In this document: positions 12,086 through 23,962 of the stretch, piece after piece
How positions within the stretch are numbered: the stretch's first letter is position 1
Layout: the number at the start of each line of letters is the position of its first letter
DNA from: Stromatinia cepivora
Lineage: Eukaryota > Ascomycota > Leotiomycetes > Helotiales > Sclerotiniaceae
Direction: 5' to 3'
DNA length: 64,000 nucleotides
Assembly: GCA_014898415.1 (NCBI GenBank)
Contig: RCTD01000012.1
Location: 1,302,001-1,366,000, forward strand
Made by a program: the position numbers and the translations under genes
Notes under the pieces: model-generated
What the model was told of the DNA's origin: nothing
Seen by the model: only the letters and a program-made list of their open reading frames with translations
Database searches by the model: none

Positions 12086-12857
12086 CAGTGAAAGATATTG
12101 CTAAAACAACTTTGGAAATAGGGGTGGTAAGTAGAGTGGTGATTGAGACAAAAGACAAGCTTTCATTGAAACCTAATACGATCGCCACAACATAGAGGTC
12201 CCCATATATATCCAGGTCCTCATCACTCCAACGATCCATCTTCTCAGTGCCAACTACTGATACTCCCAACCCTTCAATCCATTCCTGAAGTCAAGTAACA
12301 TGATGCCTTAGAAATTAGCCAAGACGACAAAAGGTATTCCATTACTTGAGTTTCAATATATTATTGCCATGGCCTTAGCCACAATCTCAACAATAATCCA
12401 CCAAGAAATAAATGACCAATTCACAAATCAAGAAATTGCATGAACTTTAATAAATCTCAAAACAGTAAATATTTTTCAATTGTTTCAAAGTGCATACCCG
12501 AACAAACCATCCATCCAGTTCCACATCCCAAAATCTTTTAAATAAAAGAAAAAAAAGTAAACAATAGCAACAATAACAACACAATTTGAACTTTCAATTT
12601 GAAGACCCCGAACTTGAAATATTGTTGCGAGAGAAAGAAAAAAGCACGATTCTAACACATCAAGAGATATAGATACCTCGACCTCTCCTCTTCCGTATCA
12701 CTCCCATCTGTTATCATTCATTTCATACCTTAACCATCTACTGCTCCCTTATCCCATCCCCTACTTTCCTCCATCCCTTCATCACCTAATCACACCCCTC
12801 ACCCAACATCTCCACACCACCCAATCTTCCCCCTTCCCATCCCCTATCCCCCTCCAC
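12086..12857. other. Intergenic / 3' flank of the secreted-protein gene
   Basis: Contains a pyrimidine-rich stretch near 12680-12860 on the plus strand, which would be the 3' untranslated side of the minus-strand gene ending at 12858. No other gene is supported. Confidence 0.3.
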
Positions 12858-13727
12858 CTAAACAGTAGTAATAGGTTCCTTCAAGCCCTCCATGCCCTTG
12901 CAGCCCACCTCACTACAACAAACACTTCCGCCGCCCGTAATCAACTCACAACCCGACAAATGACCATCGCCATTCCATTTACAGAGTGTACCCCCGGTTC
13001 CTGGGTTGAAGTTGCAGCAGTAGGCTGTACCGGGGTAGGGACAGAAGGCCTAGAGGAAGGGAAGAAGAGGTTAGTATGTGTGTGTGGAAAATGGAGGAAA
13101 GGAAAGGAAAGGAATGTTAGAGAGAGAGAGAGATGAGATGAAAGTCAAAGTAAATAAATGGAAAGAGAGAAATGAGATAAAATAGAATGAAATGAATAAA
13201 GTGAATAAAATAAATACACACATTCGAAGCTGTATGACCTTGTTTGCGCTTCTTCAATTCCTTTACAAAGAAAAAAAAAGTCAGCCAAAAGAAAACAAAA
13301 ATCAAAACCCAACCCCATCTCCCCATCCCCTTCCCCCATCTTCCCCCCCCCCCCATTTCATTTCAACCCCCCCCCCCCCCAAAAAAGAAACCCCCTTCCC
13401 CCACCACAAAAAACTCACCACACTATTAGCAAAAGGCAACACATTATCCATGGGCCCCGGCGTAAAACTTGGCTTAACAAATTTCCCCACCACGGGTCCA
13501 CCCCCCGCAAAAGGAACCAATCCATCATCTCTGGGTGGTTCAATATCTGTTTCGGGCTTCAGTCCTGATTCTGGGAATGTAGGTCCCTGACGCGGAAAAA
13601 GATGTCGAACTTTATGGGGCGTGAGATTTTGGGCTTCGAGCGCGGAGTGCGGGTTGGGGTTGGGGAGGGCGATGGCGTGGGTTAGGGGGAGGAGGAGGAG
13701 GGTGAGGATCGGCAGGGGGAGGTGCAT
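12858..13727 (-). CDS. Small secreted cysteine-rich protein
   Basis: Three exons: 13419-13727 (103 codons), 13222-13260 (13 codons) and 12858-13049 (63 codons plus TAG), all in phase 0, giving 179 aa. Donors are GTGAGT and GTGTGT; branch sites CTGAC and CTAAC precede acceptors AAAG and CTAG. The N-terminus, MHLPLPILTLLLLPLTHAIA, is a classic signal peptide. A proline-rich middle follows. The C-terminal exon carries all eight cysteines, starting AFCPYPGTAYCCNFNPGTGG and continuing with single C, C, a CC pair and C, which suggests four disulfides. No known family is recognised. Size, secretion and cysteine content fit an effector-like or cell-wall protein; that role is inference. Intron 1 contains long poly-G/poly-C runs. 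Confidence 0.75.
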
Positions 13728-14155
13728 GATTGCTTGTGTGTGGGTTCTGTGAAAATAGTTTTATTTTTTTTTATTTTTGATTCGAGTAGAAATTCCAGGT
13801 CGACGAAGCAAGAAAAAAAAGAAAAAGAGAGAAGATTCAAGGGACTCCCTCCCCTATAAACACGTACGGGCACAAAACACGAAACTTCGGTTCCCGCATT
13901 CCTTACAAAACTTTCTGCAGGAAATGTGACATCATGGTGTTAATGAGGAATGAAACTTGAACGATGAGAATGTAGATCAGGACAGCACAAGAATGTGGAT
14001 TTTACCAATTCAAATTTGTGATTTGCTATCCTACTTACAATAAAACATTTCAAAAATGCCAATGCTGCATGCTCATTTATTTTGATCCCTTTCCCTTTTC
14101 CCACCCCATCCCAATCACAATCTAAGGTCCCATCCGAAAATATAAATATCAAATA

Positions 14156-16976
14156 TTACATCCCAACCACCCTCATCAATCCATATCCAACTGAAATAAC
14201 CACTAGCCATGTAAGGATACTTGCTGGTACGCCACGAGTGATGAAATGTTTCACTCGTAAGTATCTTAGTCCTGTTTGTGAATCTTCCATCATAATTGCG
14301 GCTATGGTATATTAGCATTTGTTTTAGCTGTGAATGAAAGAAGAAGATATACATACTCATGTTAGGGAATCCGCTGGTAGGTAATCCCATAGCGGCACTA
14401 CACATTAATGTAGCACCCATAACCAAAAGATTAGGATGTGGTTCTTCCATGCCTGCTCCTACGCTATGAACTAATGGGAGAATGATGAGAGCTGCGACTG
14501 TATGACTAATGAACGTCGCAACGACCAAGACAAGGCAAGAAAATACGACGAGTACGCTATAAAGACTGAAACCCTCAACGCTCGCAGTAATTTCGCCAGC
14601 AATAGTATGTAATAATCCCGATGAATTGACAGCTTTACCAAGGGAAAGTCCTCCAGCAGCGAGAATTATAATCGTCCATAAGAAATTGTTAAAATCCTCC
14701 TTAGTTAGGACACCAGTTCCGAAGAATAAAATAATTGGGATGATTGCAACCACACCCATGTCACCAAAGATCCATTGAAGTTGATGACTTACACACCAAA
14801 GAATAATGGTACCCAAAGTGACAAGGGTAATGAACCATTGAACACCAGAGAATGCATCCTTGACTGGGCGAATGGGAACAACTGTGGTTCCACGGCCAGG
14901 CTTGAAGGTAAGAAGTAAGAGAATCCAAATAAGGACAATGGAAATTATACCAACTGGCAAGACAATGAAGAACCAAGTTCCCCAATCTGGTTGTGGAGAC
15001 ATAATCTGAAGGGCGATAATATTTTGGGGAGATGCAATTGGAGAGAGCATTCCACCAATGTTAGACGAAAGTGCGATGCCAAGAATGACTGCTTTCGACA
15101 TTTGAGATTCAGAAGGAAGATTGCGAAGCATAGGCTAGTATTATTAGTGACAGACCTCAGTGATTAGAATTATAAGCTTACCTGGATAATTGAGAAGCAC
15201 AAAACAGGTGCTGCAACATTACTAATCCACATACTTGCGAAAGCTGCTACGAACATGTTGGTGATAAGTACTGTTCTTGGCCTCGTTCCCGCTTTGCTTA
15301 GGACGAAAGTGGCAATTCTCTTAGCAATGTCATATTTTGACAATGCTGCTGCTACTGTGAATCCACCAAGTAGTAACATGATAACTGGAGTCCACATTGC
15401 GGAAAAGATATATTTCGCCGCGGCTGGAGCTTCCAATCGATGATGAGGCTTATCATCAGAGCGGACCACTTTAAGAAGTACACAGAGGAAAGGAATCATG
15501 AGAGATGTAACGAAGAGAGGTATGACCTGGACAAGAGTTAATAAAAGAAGATGTTTAAGACTTTCACGGATTTTGTTACCTCAGTAGCCCATAACAAACT
15601 GACAAATATCAGCATTGCTAAACAATTTTGCTGTTCTGGCTTCTTCATGATTGGAATAAGCAGTAGTAGAATAAAGACGGTAATAATTCCAATCAATGTG
15701 AACATGGTCGAACTGAAGAGCCATCTCGGACATTTCACTCTTCCAACTGGTGTTGACAGTTCCTTCATCTCAGGAATATCGGCATCATCCCCCTGCAACC
15801 GAAGTTTGGATGGATCATTATCCGCACCGAGTAAAGTCCTCCGGATACCCATATTTGCGGCCTGGGCTTTCCTCTCAATACCAATCATTTCCCTCCAGAC
15901 TGTGTTTCTTTCCCAAACAACATGTTCTCGTAGATGTGATCGCAATTCCTTTTTGGCCATGTCGACGTCCCCTTGAGTTACCACATTGGAATACATGCGC
16001 TCGATTCGTGATATGTTCTCCTCGATGTGTTTAAGTGTTTCCGGGCGAAAAGGATATGCGAGAGCTACCACATCCTGGAGGTATTTAGACTTCAGATTTC
16101 TATCCAATATCTTGTCATATTTCTTGCAAACTTTTTTGAACCCCGTCTGGTTAAGCTGAACGAAGGATTTCAGTTCACATAGTGATACATATAAACCGAC
16201 GGCGCGCTTTTTCAACGTGATTCCCGACGAATATAATGCATTGAACGCCTGCTCCGCGAAATCCTCATAGTTATGGCTGTTCCGTCGTCCATGCTTGATC
16301 AACTCTGCTGAAGCACGCATATCCTCAATAGCTCCAGGTTTCCCAGTATTCGCATCATAAGGAGAGCTTTTGCTTCGTTGGTTTGTTGGCCTGGACGTTT
16401 TTCGCAGCGCGGTATTCTCATCATCGTCATCGTCATCACTATCCTCCACGCCCTCATCTATTGATCGACTCATTGTGCTTGAACGACGCCTTCTCTTTGA
16501 AACGAAAGGCTTGAAAATGCTACTTTGTCGCGGCCGATCGCAGCTGGAAGTTCTTGGATGACCAATGCCATCTGATCCATTCATTCCATCTGCCTGATTG
16601 CTTTCCAAAACTTCCGCCTCAAATGCCTCTTCCTCCTTCAATAGCTCTGATACCTCGCCAAAAATCTCACGCTCTTTCAATTCATAGAAAGAAGATATCT
16701 TTTCCAATTCCGCATCCAGCGCTCTGCGAAAGATAGCATCTGGATCTTCGACTGCTCTGATGAGAGGAGAGTTTTCGGCATCTTCGGGGGCAGTGGAGGG
16801 ACGATGAACATTTTTCTCAAGTTGGTATATTCTGCGTGTTAGAAAAAAAACTTATCAGCATCATTTCTTGAAACAATTCGCGACAAAACCTACAGCTTCT
16901 TCAAATTACTATAAGCAATGTAATGACTACTCCAATCTGGAACAGCATTGAACTGAATACTATGTGAGAACTTCAT
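14156..16976 (-). CDS. SPX-domain low-affinity phosphate permease (Pho87/90/91 type)
   Basis: Five exons (14156-14301, 14357-15134, 15182-15526, 15580-16831, 16894-16976) join in consistent phases to 867 aa. The start is the ATG at 16974-16976 because SPX proteins begin MKFSHSIQFNAVPDW. The SPX domain fills roughly residues 1-300 with a long acidic/serine insert, and binds inositol pyrophosphates in relatives. From about residue 400 there are about 12 hydrophobic helices of the anion-transporter (CitMHS/SLC13-like) domain with motifs SNVAAPVL, SSNIGGMLSPIASPQN and GLPTSGFPNM. It ends GLMRVVGM. The product should import phosphate at the plasma or vacuolar membrane. The acid phosphatase gene downstream of its promoter (18.2-19.8 kb) is on the same strand. 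An ATG-less open stretch runs in frame upstream to 17240. Confidence 0.92.
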
Positions 16977-18201
16977 TTCATCTGCCTCCTCAAGTCTCTT
17001 TCTCTTTTCCGCTCTTTTTCTATCACTCTCAGTTAAATGCGATTCTGGAACTTGGTCGTCTCGTGCGCTAGGATATTCAACAAGTTCGAATTCTTCGTTA
17101 TTATACAAACTCCCTCCTCTGTCCAGACTACTCGAAGAGTGTATCTTATCGTTATTGATTCGATGGAGCTGGTCCAGTCGTGATTTAGAGGAGGGATTGG
17201 AAGCTACCTTGGAGGAAGCTATCTTGAATGTTCTGAATCTTCAACATCAAGTTATTATTGTAAGTGATATAATTGGTAACATGTTGCGGTCAGGGTAAAA
17301 TCCGATTGTGATCAATAGGATGAATAATATGAATGAGTAGTAATAACCTTGGAATACCATGATTTGTGGCCTTGAGGATCTGAATAATATGACAGGCATA
17401 AAATAACAGAACAGGTGAGACTCGATATTTTTATGGTTCCTGTGGCTTGCCTAAACAAGGTAAGCCAGGTGTAACTTTAAATTTCTCATCCACTTATCAT
17501 GATGAAATCAAGCATGCATGTAATTATCAAATTATGATTGGCTGAAGAATCTAATGGTAGCCCACCTTACCATTTATCAATTTTATGCTGTAGGTCTTCT
17601 GCAGGTTACGTGTGGCAGTTCAGACGATAACCCGTTCGCTGGTTCTATAAAATCCCACGCTGCGTATGATCACGGGTAATGTAGTAATAGTTAATAATCA
17701 CTTGGCTGCATTTCAATTGGGAGCTTTTCCTCAGTGACGAATTTATATGGCCACCCATCAACAAGATGCGGTAGTAAATGCAGGAATTAATCGGGGAGAA
17801 GATAGGTTACGCAGCGCTGGGTCTAGATGGTTAAGAGGCATTAGTATCAACTCTCAGGAGCCAAGTGGGCTTTTCACCACACATACTCTGTATACCTATC
17901 TATGCCTAATAACACTTTTCAAATGTTCCAATTCAGATTTAACAACCCAACGGGCTTTTACAGTTGGCTAATTGAGGGTGCGATCGGCTGGGTATTGAAA
18001 ACTGCAATAAGGGTGGAAGCAAAATATTCCGCCGAGTGAACTAGAGAATGTATTTCAGAAAACTAAATACTATGCCTTCTAACAAGGATCGGGTGCCTGA
18101 TAGGCATAATTGGTCTTGATACTAAGAAAACCTGTGACTCATGGGAGTTCCAAAAATTTCTCATATCGATATGATTCCTCGCTGTCTAACACCCAAGATT
18201 C
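16977..18201. other. Intergenic between permease and phosphatase
   Basis: Holds the permease promoter and the phosphatase 3' flank. I saw no CACGTG (Pho4/NUC-1 type) site; the nearest is TTACGTG at about 17607. A short plus-strand frame at 17747-17971 starts with ATG but has no supporting feature. Confidence 0.35.
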
Positions 18202-19822
18202 TCAACCCATCAGCAGGACAAAAATAAATCCCATTATCAATGCTACGGAGCTACCTCCACCATACTTCAAGTCCATAGCCTCTGACTTCTTCGAAGGGAG
18301 AGGTGAAGGTACAGTGGCTGTGGCTGATGGTAAAGTTGACGTAGTGGCCGGACTAGCTTCACCTCCTGTGTTATCACCACTGACATCATCATATGGATAC
18401 GAATCGGTATACTGTTGCAGATTGGGGAGTTAGCAATTGACTATCGCACAAAGATATTGGGTGACAATGGAAATTTGAAGGATGTGTTTGGGAAAAGGGA
18501 ACAGTGGGGTGTGGGATCGATGAACTGATTTTGATATGGGACAGGGCAAAACCTGTGAATGAATACGAACATTATATGTGCCATCGGATCTGCCCCATAC
18601 ATCAACGATCTTTTTCAAGACACCCTGACCTGAACCACAATTTGATTTCGTGTCGGGTAAAGGCCAAACGGGATCGAATCTCTCGGATGACAGAGGACCC
18701 GGGTAAGACGAATTGAAAAGCAGCTTAGTGGTATTAACCGCATAGTTATCGTATCCCGCTTTGCTGGCAACAATCCCAAGGACGTTTGCACCACAATCCC
18801 AGCGGCCAAGAGAAGGGAGTCCCCAGTTAAGCTCTATGGTTGAAAGCATACTATAGTGGTTGTAGAAAGTATTGTCGGTCGTGTTCTTAAAAGCAGGTGG
18901 AATAGCACCACCAAGAAGGATAGCAAACATCTTGTTCTCCTCGTCGTCTTCGTTGTTCTCATCCCATGTGAGCACGACCAGGGTATCGTTCATGAAATAA
19001 TCGTTGGCGAGCAAAGGTTCAAGGAACCTGCGAGACCAATTTCCGGCGACTGTGTCGTTGGTATCATGGCCATTATTTGTCATATTCGGTGTAATAAAAG
19101 ACCATTGTGGTAGAGTCTTGTTCGCTAGATCTTCTTCAAACAACTTGAAGCTCTTGATCAAACTAAGTCTGGTAGCATTGCTGGTGACTGAATCAAACAT
19201 CACCAGTGGGTTATGTTTGCGTACATAATCCTGTTGGAATGGATCTGTAATCGAGAAGTTCCAGCCTTCAAAGCCAGCATATGGTATATCTTCTTGGTAT
19301 TCGCCCCAAGAAATGCCTTTAGTGTCGAGTAGATCTACTACAGTGGATATGTTGGCAGGGATTTGAACAAATTCATCTGCATCCATGCCGAACGTGTCAC
19401 CTCCGACAACTGCACAATAATTTGGTTGAGATGGATGTGTCACTCCCCAATAGTTGGTGAGTGTTATGCCTTGAGCAGCAAGCCATTGGAAATTAGGGTC
19501 ATTGGTAGCTTCCTTGTAATCCTGTACCAAACATGTCAGTCTATGGTAGAATATGGATGTGCACATCCAAGTGCTGCGAGCAGCGGTGATGATATCTTAC
19601 CATATTCTCGAGCCATATCTGAACAAATCTGCTAAATACCTCACCACCGACGTCAGAAACGGGAGAAATTGCGCGCTGAGTTGCTTGTGCCGCAGTTATT
19701 GCAGTAAGGGCTGGCTCAATTGTTGACTGCGGGAGTGCTGATAAAACGGTTGGCGGTGTGGGGACGGTGGCCAAGGTCGAGCCAAAGAGGAAGGTCAACA
19801 GCTTGAGTGCTGAAAGATTCAT
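18202..19822 (-). CDS. Secreted, probably GPI-anchored acid phosphatase (phosphoesterase family)
   Basis: Exons 19601-19822, 18571-19521 and 18202-18411 are all in phase 0 and give 460 aa. The first intron uses GTAAGA; the second uses GTTCGT with a perfect GCTAAC branch before acceptor AACAG. A signal peptide (MNLSALKLLTFLFGSTLATV) is followed by a phosphoesterase domain with NYWGVTHPSQPNYCAVVGGD, ITPNMTNNGHDT and LVVLTWDENNEDDEENK, the metal-binding segments of fungal phosphate-repressible acid phosphatases. Many N-x-S/T sites suggest heavy glycosylation. The third exon is a Ser/Thr/Pro-rich stalk ending in a hydrophobic tail (SVALIMGFIFVLLMG), typical of GPI addition. It would release phosphate from organic esters at the cell surface, supplying the permease next door. 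Confidence 0.9.
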
Positions 19823-20195
19823 TTTTTGTTTTATCTGTTTTGATGTGGATGCGTGCTTCAAAATTTGAGACCAAAAAAGATTGAATGATTGTTTTTGAAC
19901 GAAGAAAAGAAATTGAGAAAGTGATTTGGAAAATAACATAAGAAATAGGAAGTTTGAACATAATAGGTTTTCCGAAGGGAAGGCACCTCCGCAACACTCG
20001 TGGCTTCTCATTTTGGGACACAGGCCTCAGACACAGGAAGAACATTTTGATCCAGTCATCCAAATTAGGAAGTATCGCAGATTGATCCATCGGTACCTAG
20101 TCTGGCTCGTCAGTCAGACATGTCAACAAGACCTTCCCACACCATCAGCTCAAATTCCGAAGACTTGGAACTTACTTGTCTTGTCGACACTGATT

Positions 20196-20549
20196 TCAAA
20201 AATTTGAAGCTGCCACAGACGACCTAGGATGCTTGGCATAAGAAGGCGTCATCAGGCATATGTCTTCATTGAATTTAGCTTCTCTCAGTGCTTCATGAAT
20301 GTTAGTTGCGGTGATCACCGGGAATCTTTCCGACGTCATATTGATGAGCAATTTATACGCAGTTAAATCTGTGTCGGGGTATTCTTCCATTAGAGAATCG
20401 TTGCATTTTTGCACAAGATCTTCGTAACTGATGTCTTCAGAAATGTACCACTGTCTTGACCATGAATCCTCGCCATCATCAATGGTTTCCTTGCCGAAAC
20501 GCACTTTGATATAAAAATATGACTGTGAAGATAGAAGATAGGGCGACAT
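20196..20549 (-). CDS. Hypothetical protein, 117 aa
   Basis: A single open frame from ATG at 20547-20549 to a stop at 20196. It is acidic and evenly mixed, with YFYIKVRFGKETIDDGEDSW near the N-terminus and an SYEDLVQKCNDSLMEEYPDT stretch. There is no signal peptide or membrane helix. The beta-strand-like start and the SYEDL segment recall ubiquitin-fold or PB1-like domains, but that is only an impression. It is divergent in position from nothing obvious: the acid phosphatase promoter lies downstream of it on the same strand. Confidence 0.45.
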   Translation of the reverse strand: MSPYLLSSQSYFYIKVRFGKETIDDGEDSWSRQWYISEDISYEDLVQKCNDSLMEEYPDTDLTAYKLLINMTSERFPVITATNIHEALREAKFNEDICLMTPSYAKHPRSSVAASNF

Positions 20550-21167
20550 AATTTTAGAGTCTTTGTGGACAGAAGAGAATTGATGAAAAGGTGGCGGATT
20601 TCCTTGGATAATGATTTGTCTAACGACTCGAAAAGGCCATAGAGTTGTGATATGTATGCAAGATAAGTTGATGAATAAATGGATGATTTTCTTCTGTATT
20701 GAGTGATTGTACTTGTCCCAGTTTCCTTTTCACAAGCTGCTTGTGTTTGAGGGCCAGATTAAAGATTCGACGAAAACGCCCGGCTTACTCCATGAACTTC
20801 CTTTCTATAAGGAAGGTACGAGGCACATCATTTATCCATTGACCCGGATGCATTTTTACTAGTAAGTTCATGTTGACCTGAGTTCTTCAAGGGCAACAGT
20901 CTCTCCGCACATGTCAAGGAATTTATGTAAGGCAAAGCTTTTGCAAAATGGGGTGGTCTTGAACATAGTAAACGAGGGGTTCTCTCAGGTGACCAGTGGT
21001 CAATCATGATAACGACGACGCAAAACCATCATTTTTTGCAATCTATGCCGAAGAGGCTATCGAATCAGCAACCACTGCGCTTATTTCAGCTGCGGCAATT
21101 TTGTCATGGCAAAGGCCCGAAAATAACCATCACTCTCCACTTCCCAACACAACCATCCATCCATCTT
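20550..21167. other. Intergenic, nothing recognised
   Basis: Promoter region of the 117-aa protein and 3' flank of the next minus-strand gene. Plus-strand frames here at 20996-21540 are antisense to that gene. Confidence 0.3.
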
Positions 21168-22549
21168 CTACTCCTTCTCACGTCCACACCACTCCGCATG
21201 CTCAACCTTATCAAGACAATACTTGACATAGATGTAACCCTGATTACCTCTAACCATCATCGTTTCCAGACTATTGCTGACAAGAGCATCCTCCAGGATA
21301 GACTCATCAGGCTCTCCTCGACCCAAAATACAGTGAGCCCTATTTCCATCAAGGCCCCCGCGATACCTTTTCTTTTCATTGTTATCCCAAACGAAACTAA
21401 CTTCTGTGAGCTCGATACCTTTTGTAGGTTTGTCAGGATGAAGATTCGAGATAGCAGTTTGGATGTTTTGCATCAAGACGCGGACCGTGAATGGTCGATC
21501 TTGGGCGTGGAGGGTTATACCTTCTATTCATTGGGTGGTTAGTAGTCGGTAAAAGGTTAGGATGATTGGTTGAATTTCAGAGTGCTACTTACGCCATACA
21601 TCCGGCTTTTCATCATATTTGGAGCTATGGTTAAGATGGATGAGACCAGCAAAAGCAGGCTTTCCATCAACAAGTTCATGAGCACTGCGAGTAAGAGTGC
21701 GGAAGTTTAGCTCGAGGCATTTTCGAAGTCCATCAAAGGATCCTAAATTTGTGTCGATGTTGCCGAGCTTCTCAGTAAGTTCAGTAATGGCATCACTGTT
21801 ACGTTCCTTTGAGGCAGCTAGTTGCTCGAGGCTCTTCTCCAACAGCTTGAGTTGATGAAGAAAGGGCTTTTCTAGGTTTGGGTATTGTTGGTGCGGTTTA
21901 TCATCTGGACCACGTTGGGTACGGGTAGAGCGGTTCCTGTCCGTAGAGTCGGGCAACTGTCCACTAGAGCTTGTTTTCCTGTTAGCGGTAAGAGATTTCC
22001 CGGGCACTGCGTTACGATCGTTTTCATTACCATCATCGGCAGGAAATCGTGGTCTAGTTTCCGTATTGTCTGTGGATGGAGGTCTTTCAAGGTTAAGATC
22101 AGAATTTAAGGGGTAGAGGCTTATAGCAAATGGAGAACTTCTTTTTTCGCTGCCAAGTCTATGCTGATTCAAGGCATCCTTTTTCCGTTCTGCGGGAATA
22201 TGCGAAGTTGATACCTGGATGCCCTCGGATTCCATCCCTCCAGCAATCAAGTTTATACCCTCCTGCATCTTTTGTAAACCCTTTCCCATGTACAATCTTA
22301 TTGGGCTATCAGTATGTCCAGTAATTGATGGACTTGGTGATCCAGGAGCAAATTCGGGCCACCAGGGACGATATGCTGGACCTTGGTCGCGGAAATAGGA
22401 GGAGGAATATCTTTTGGCTCATTCACAGCGAATAGATTCAAGATGGCCCGGGAACTCGATTGAGTTTTGGCCTTGAGTCTCTGGAAAGCCAGAAAGTCCG
22501 AGAGTAGTTTATTGGTGACCCACCGATTGACGGAAATGAAGAAAATGTA
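21168..22549 (-). CDS. Hypothetical protein with coiled-coil; 5' exon unresolved
   Basis: Exon 21593 upward and exon 21168-21523 are joined by an intron with donor GTAAGT, branch CTACTAACC and acceptor AATAG. The reading stays open upstream to 22549 without an ATG before 22289 and looks coding throughout (RWVTNKLLSDFLAFQRLKAK, YFRDQGPAYRPWWPEFAPGS), so a further 5' exon is likely; the only safe internal start is ATG 22287-22289 (MGKGLQKMQEG). A charged low-complexity stretch is followed by a short coiled coil (LHQLKLLEKSLEQLAASKER) and a conserved-looking C-terminal half (SFVWDNNEKKRYRGGLDGNR). There is no membrane helix. The family is unknown to me. Confidence 0.55.
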
Positions 22550-22833
22550 TTAAGTGCTACCTAGTAAGCTTCTGGCGCCGGATCAAAACTTTCAAGGATC
22601 GTCAAATTTTGCGAATAGTGTGAAGAACACAATCTGTTAACGTTCATCAAATTCTTGGATGAGGTGCAGCACGCTCTTATATATTCCTCAGCCTGAGAAC
22701 ATTTAAATCGATTGGAATATATCAAGATGTCTCTATAATATAGTCTTCATTGTGACCTGTCATATCATTGAAAAGGAATGACTTTTACCAGAATCCTCGA
22801 GATCTAACTCATTGTGCCATGGAGACTACTCTT

Positions 22834-22986
22834 TCATCTTAACATATTCACCATGGCTTCACGCTTCCGTGCTGTAAAATGCACAGCGGAAGCATACCGC
22901 TCAATGATTTTCTCTTCAAATTTCTTGTCCTTTACCGCATTTCGGATATGCTGACAAGCGGCAGCTTTTTGTAGAACCTGATACAT
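22834..22986 (-). CDS. Short frame, 50 aa, possible exon or gene remnant
   Basis: ATG at 22984-22986 to TGA at 22834. The peptide is lysine/alanine rich and helical (KDKKFEEKIIERYASAVHF). Its residue mix looks coding, but there are no flanking exons or domains to confirm it. It could be the 5' or 3' piece of a lost gene. Confidence 0.2.
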   Translation of the reverse strand: MYQVLQKAAACQHIRNAVKDKKFEEKIIERYASAVHFTARKREAMVNMLR

Positions 22987-22989
22987 CTC

Positions 22990-23962
22990 TTTCTTCTACA
23001 TCACCTCCACCCAGTTTATTATTGATTTATTCAAAAGCTTTTGGCTCAAATTTGATCATCCATGAGGATTCTCAAAGCTCGATGTCGGAATTTCATCTTG
23101 TCTTTACAACGTACAATTTACACAGGTCATTTCAAATTTCTAAAGAAGATTCTATATAAAGGTTATATTGATGTTATCTGCACTGATATCAAAGCAATTA
23201 GATGTTTACGTACAAGGTTGATTGTTTAAGATACTAAATTCTTATCGAATTCCAAAAACTTTGTCTTTGACATAAAAGTAGCTTATCAACAAGATCTAAT
23301 GTAGCTTGTTACTACTCTTTGTTCCGAGCACCGAAATTAGTCGATATTTGGTGGATGTATCTTGGTGGTGATATGGCTTCATGATGAATCGTATGCTCAT
23401 AATGTGCTATTCAGAGATTGAGTGCGAGGTGGGCTATGTGTACACATATGTCTACCGCGCGTTCAACTGCCCTTTTCGACTCATGTACATCGCAATATTA
23501 TAACGGTAATTATTCTTGAATATACTGGAAGAAACGATGGGTGTAATAACACTGAGACCGTACCTTCTGATCCATGACACTGAGCCCCTTTCGGGCGATG
23601 ACTTCCCCTCTCAAAGACACACCTCCAATCCAGTAAAATACATCAACCCCTTTCTTCTTTCCCATTTAAGCGATCGCTCTTACTTCACCAATACAAATCA
23701 CTACTGACACAATTTCTAATCTCGAGTCATATTATCATTTTCGTTCCAGCTCTTTCTCTCCCATATCTTTTTCAGTCTAATAATATTCAATTAGAAGAAC
23801 AGTGTTACTCTCACTTTTACTGTATGTTGGGTATCCGACATTAATACTCTAGTAAGAACATATTTTTAGTAACTTACGCTTCTTTGCCACAATTATCCTT
23901 CCCACAATTGTCATTCAAGTACATTTCAACAACCTGAAGCTCCTGTCCTGGTTTTGGAAACA
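22990..23962. other. Intergenic / 5' flank of the 598-aa protein
   Basis: A pyrimidine-rich run at about 23640-23780 (CTCTTTCTCTC, CCTTTCTTC) precedes the plus-strand start, a common feature of fungal promoters. No separate gene is supported. Confidence 0.3.

Noticed and set aside
16977..20195. Pho4/NUC-1 CACGTG boxes near the phosphate genes
   Set aside because: None seen by eye in the two promoters; CACGTG occurs elsewhere (about 6763, and in a copia LTR near 58700) with no link to these genes.
21006..21542. 178-aa plus-strand frame
   Set aside because: Antisense to the second exon and intron of the minus-strand coiled-coil gene, whose splice signals and residue mix are better.
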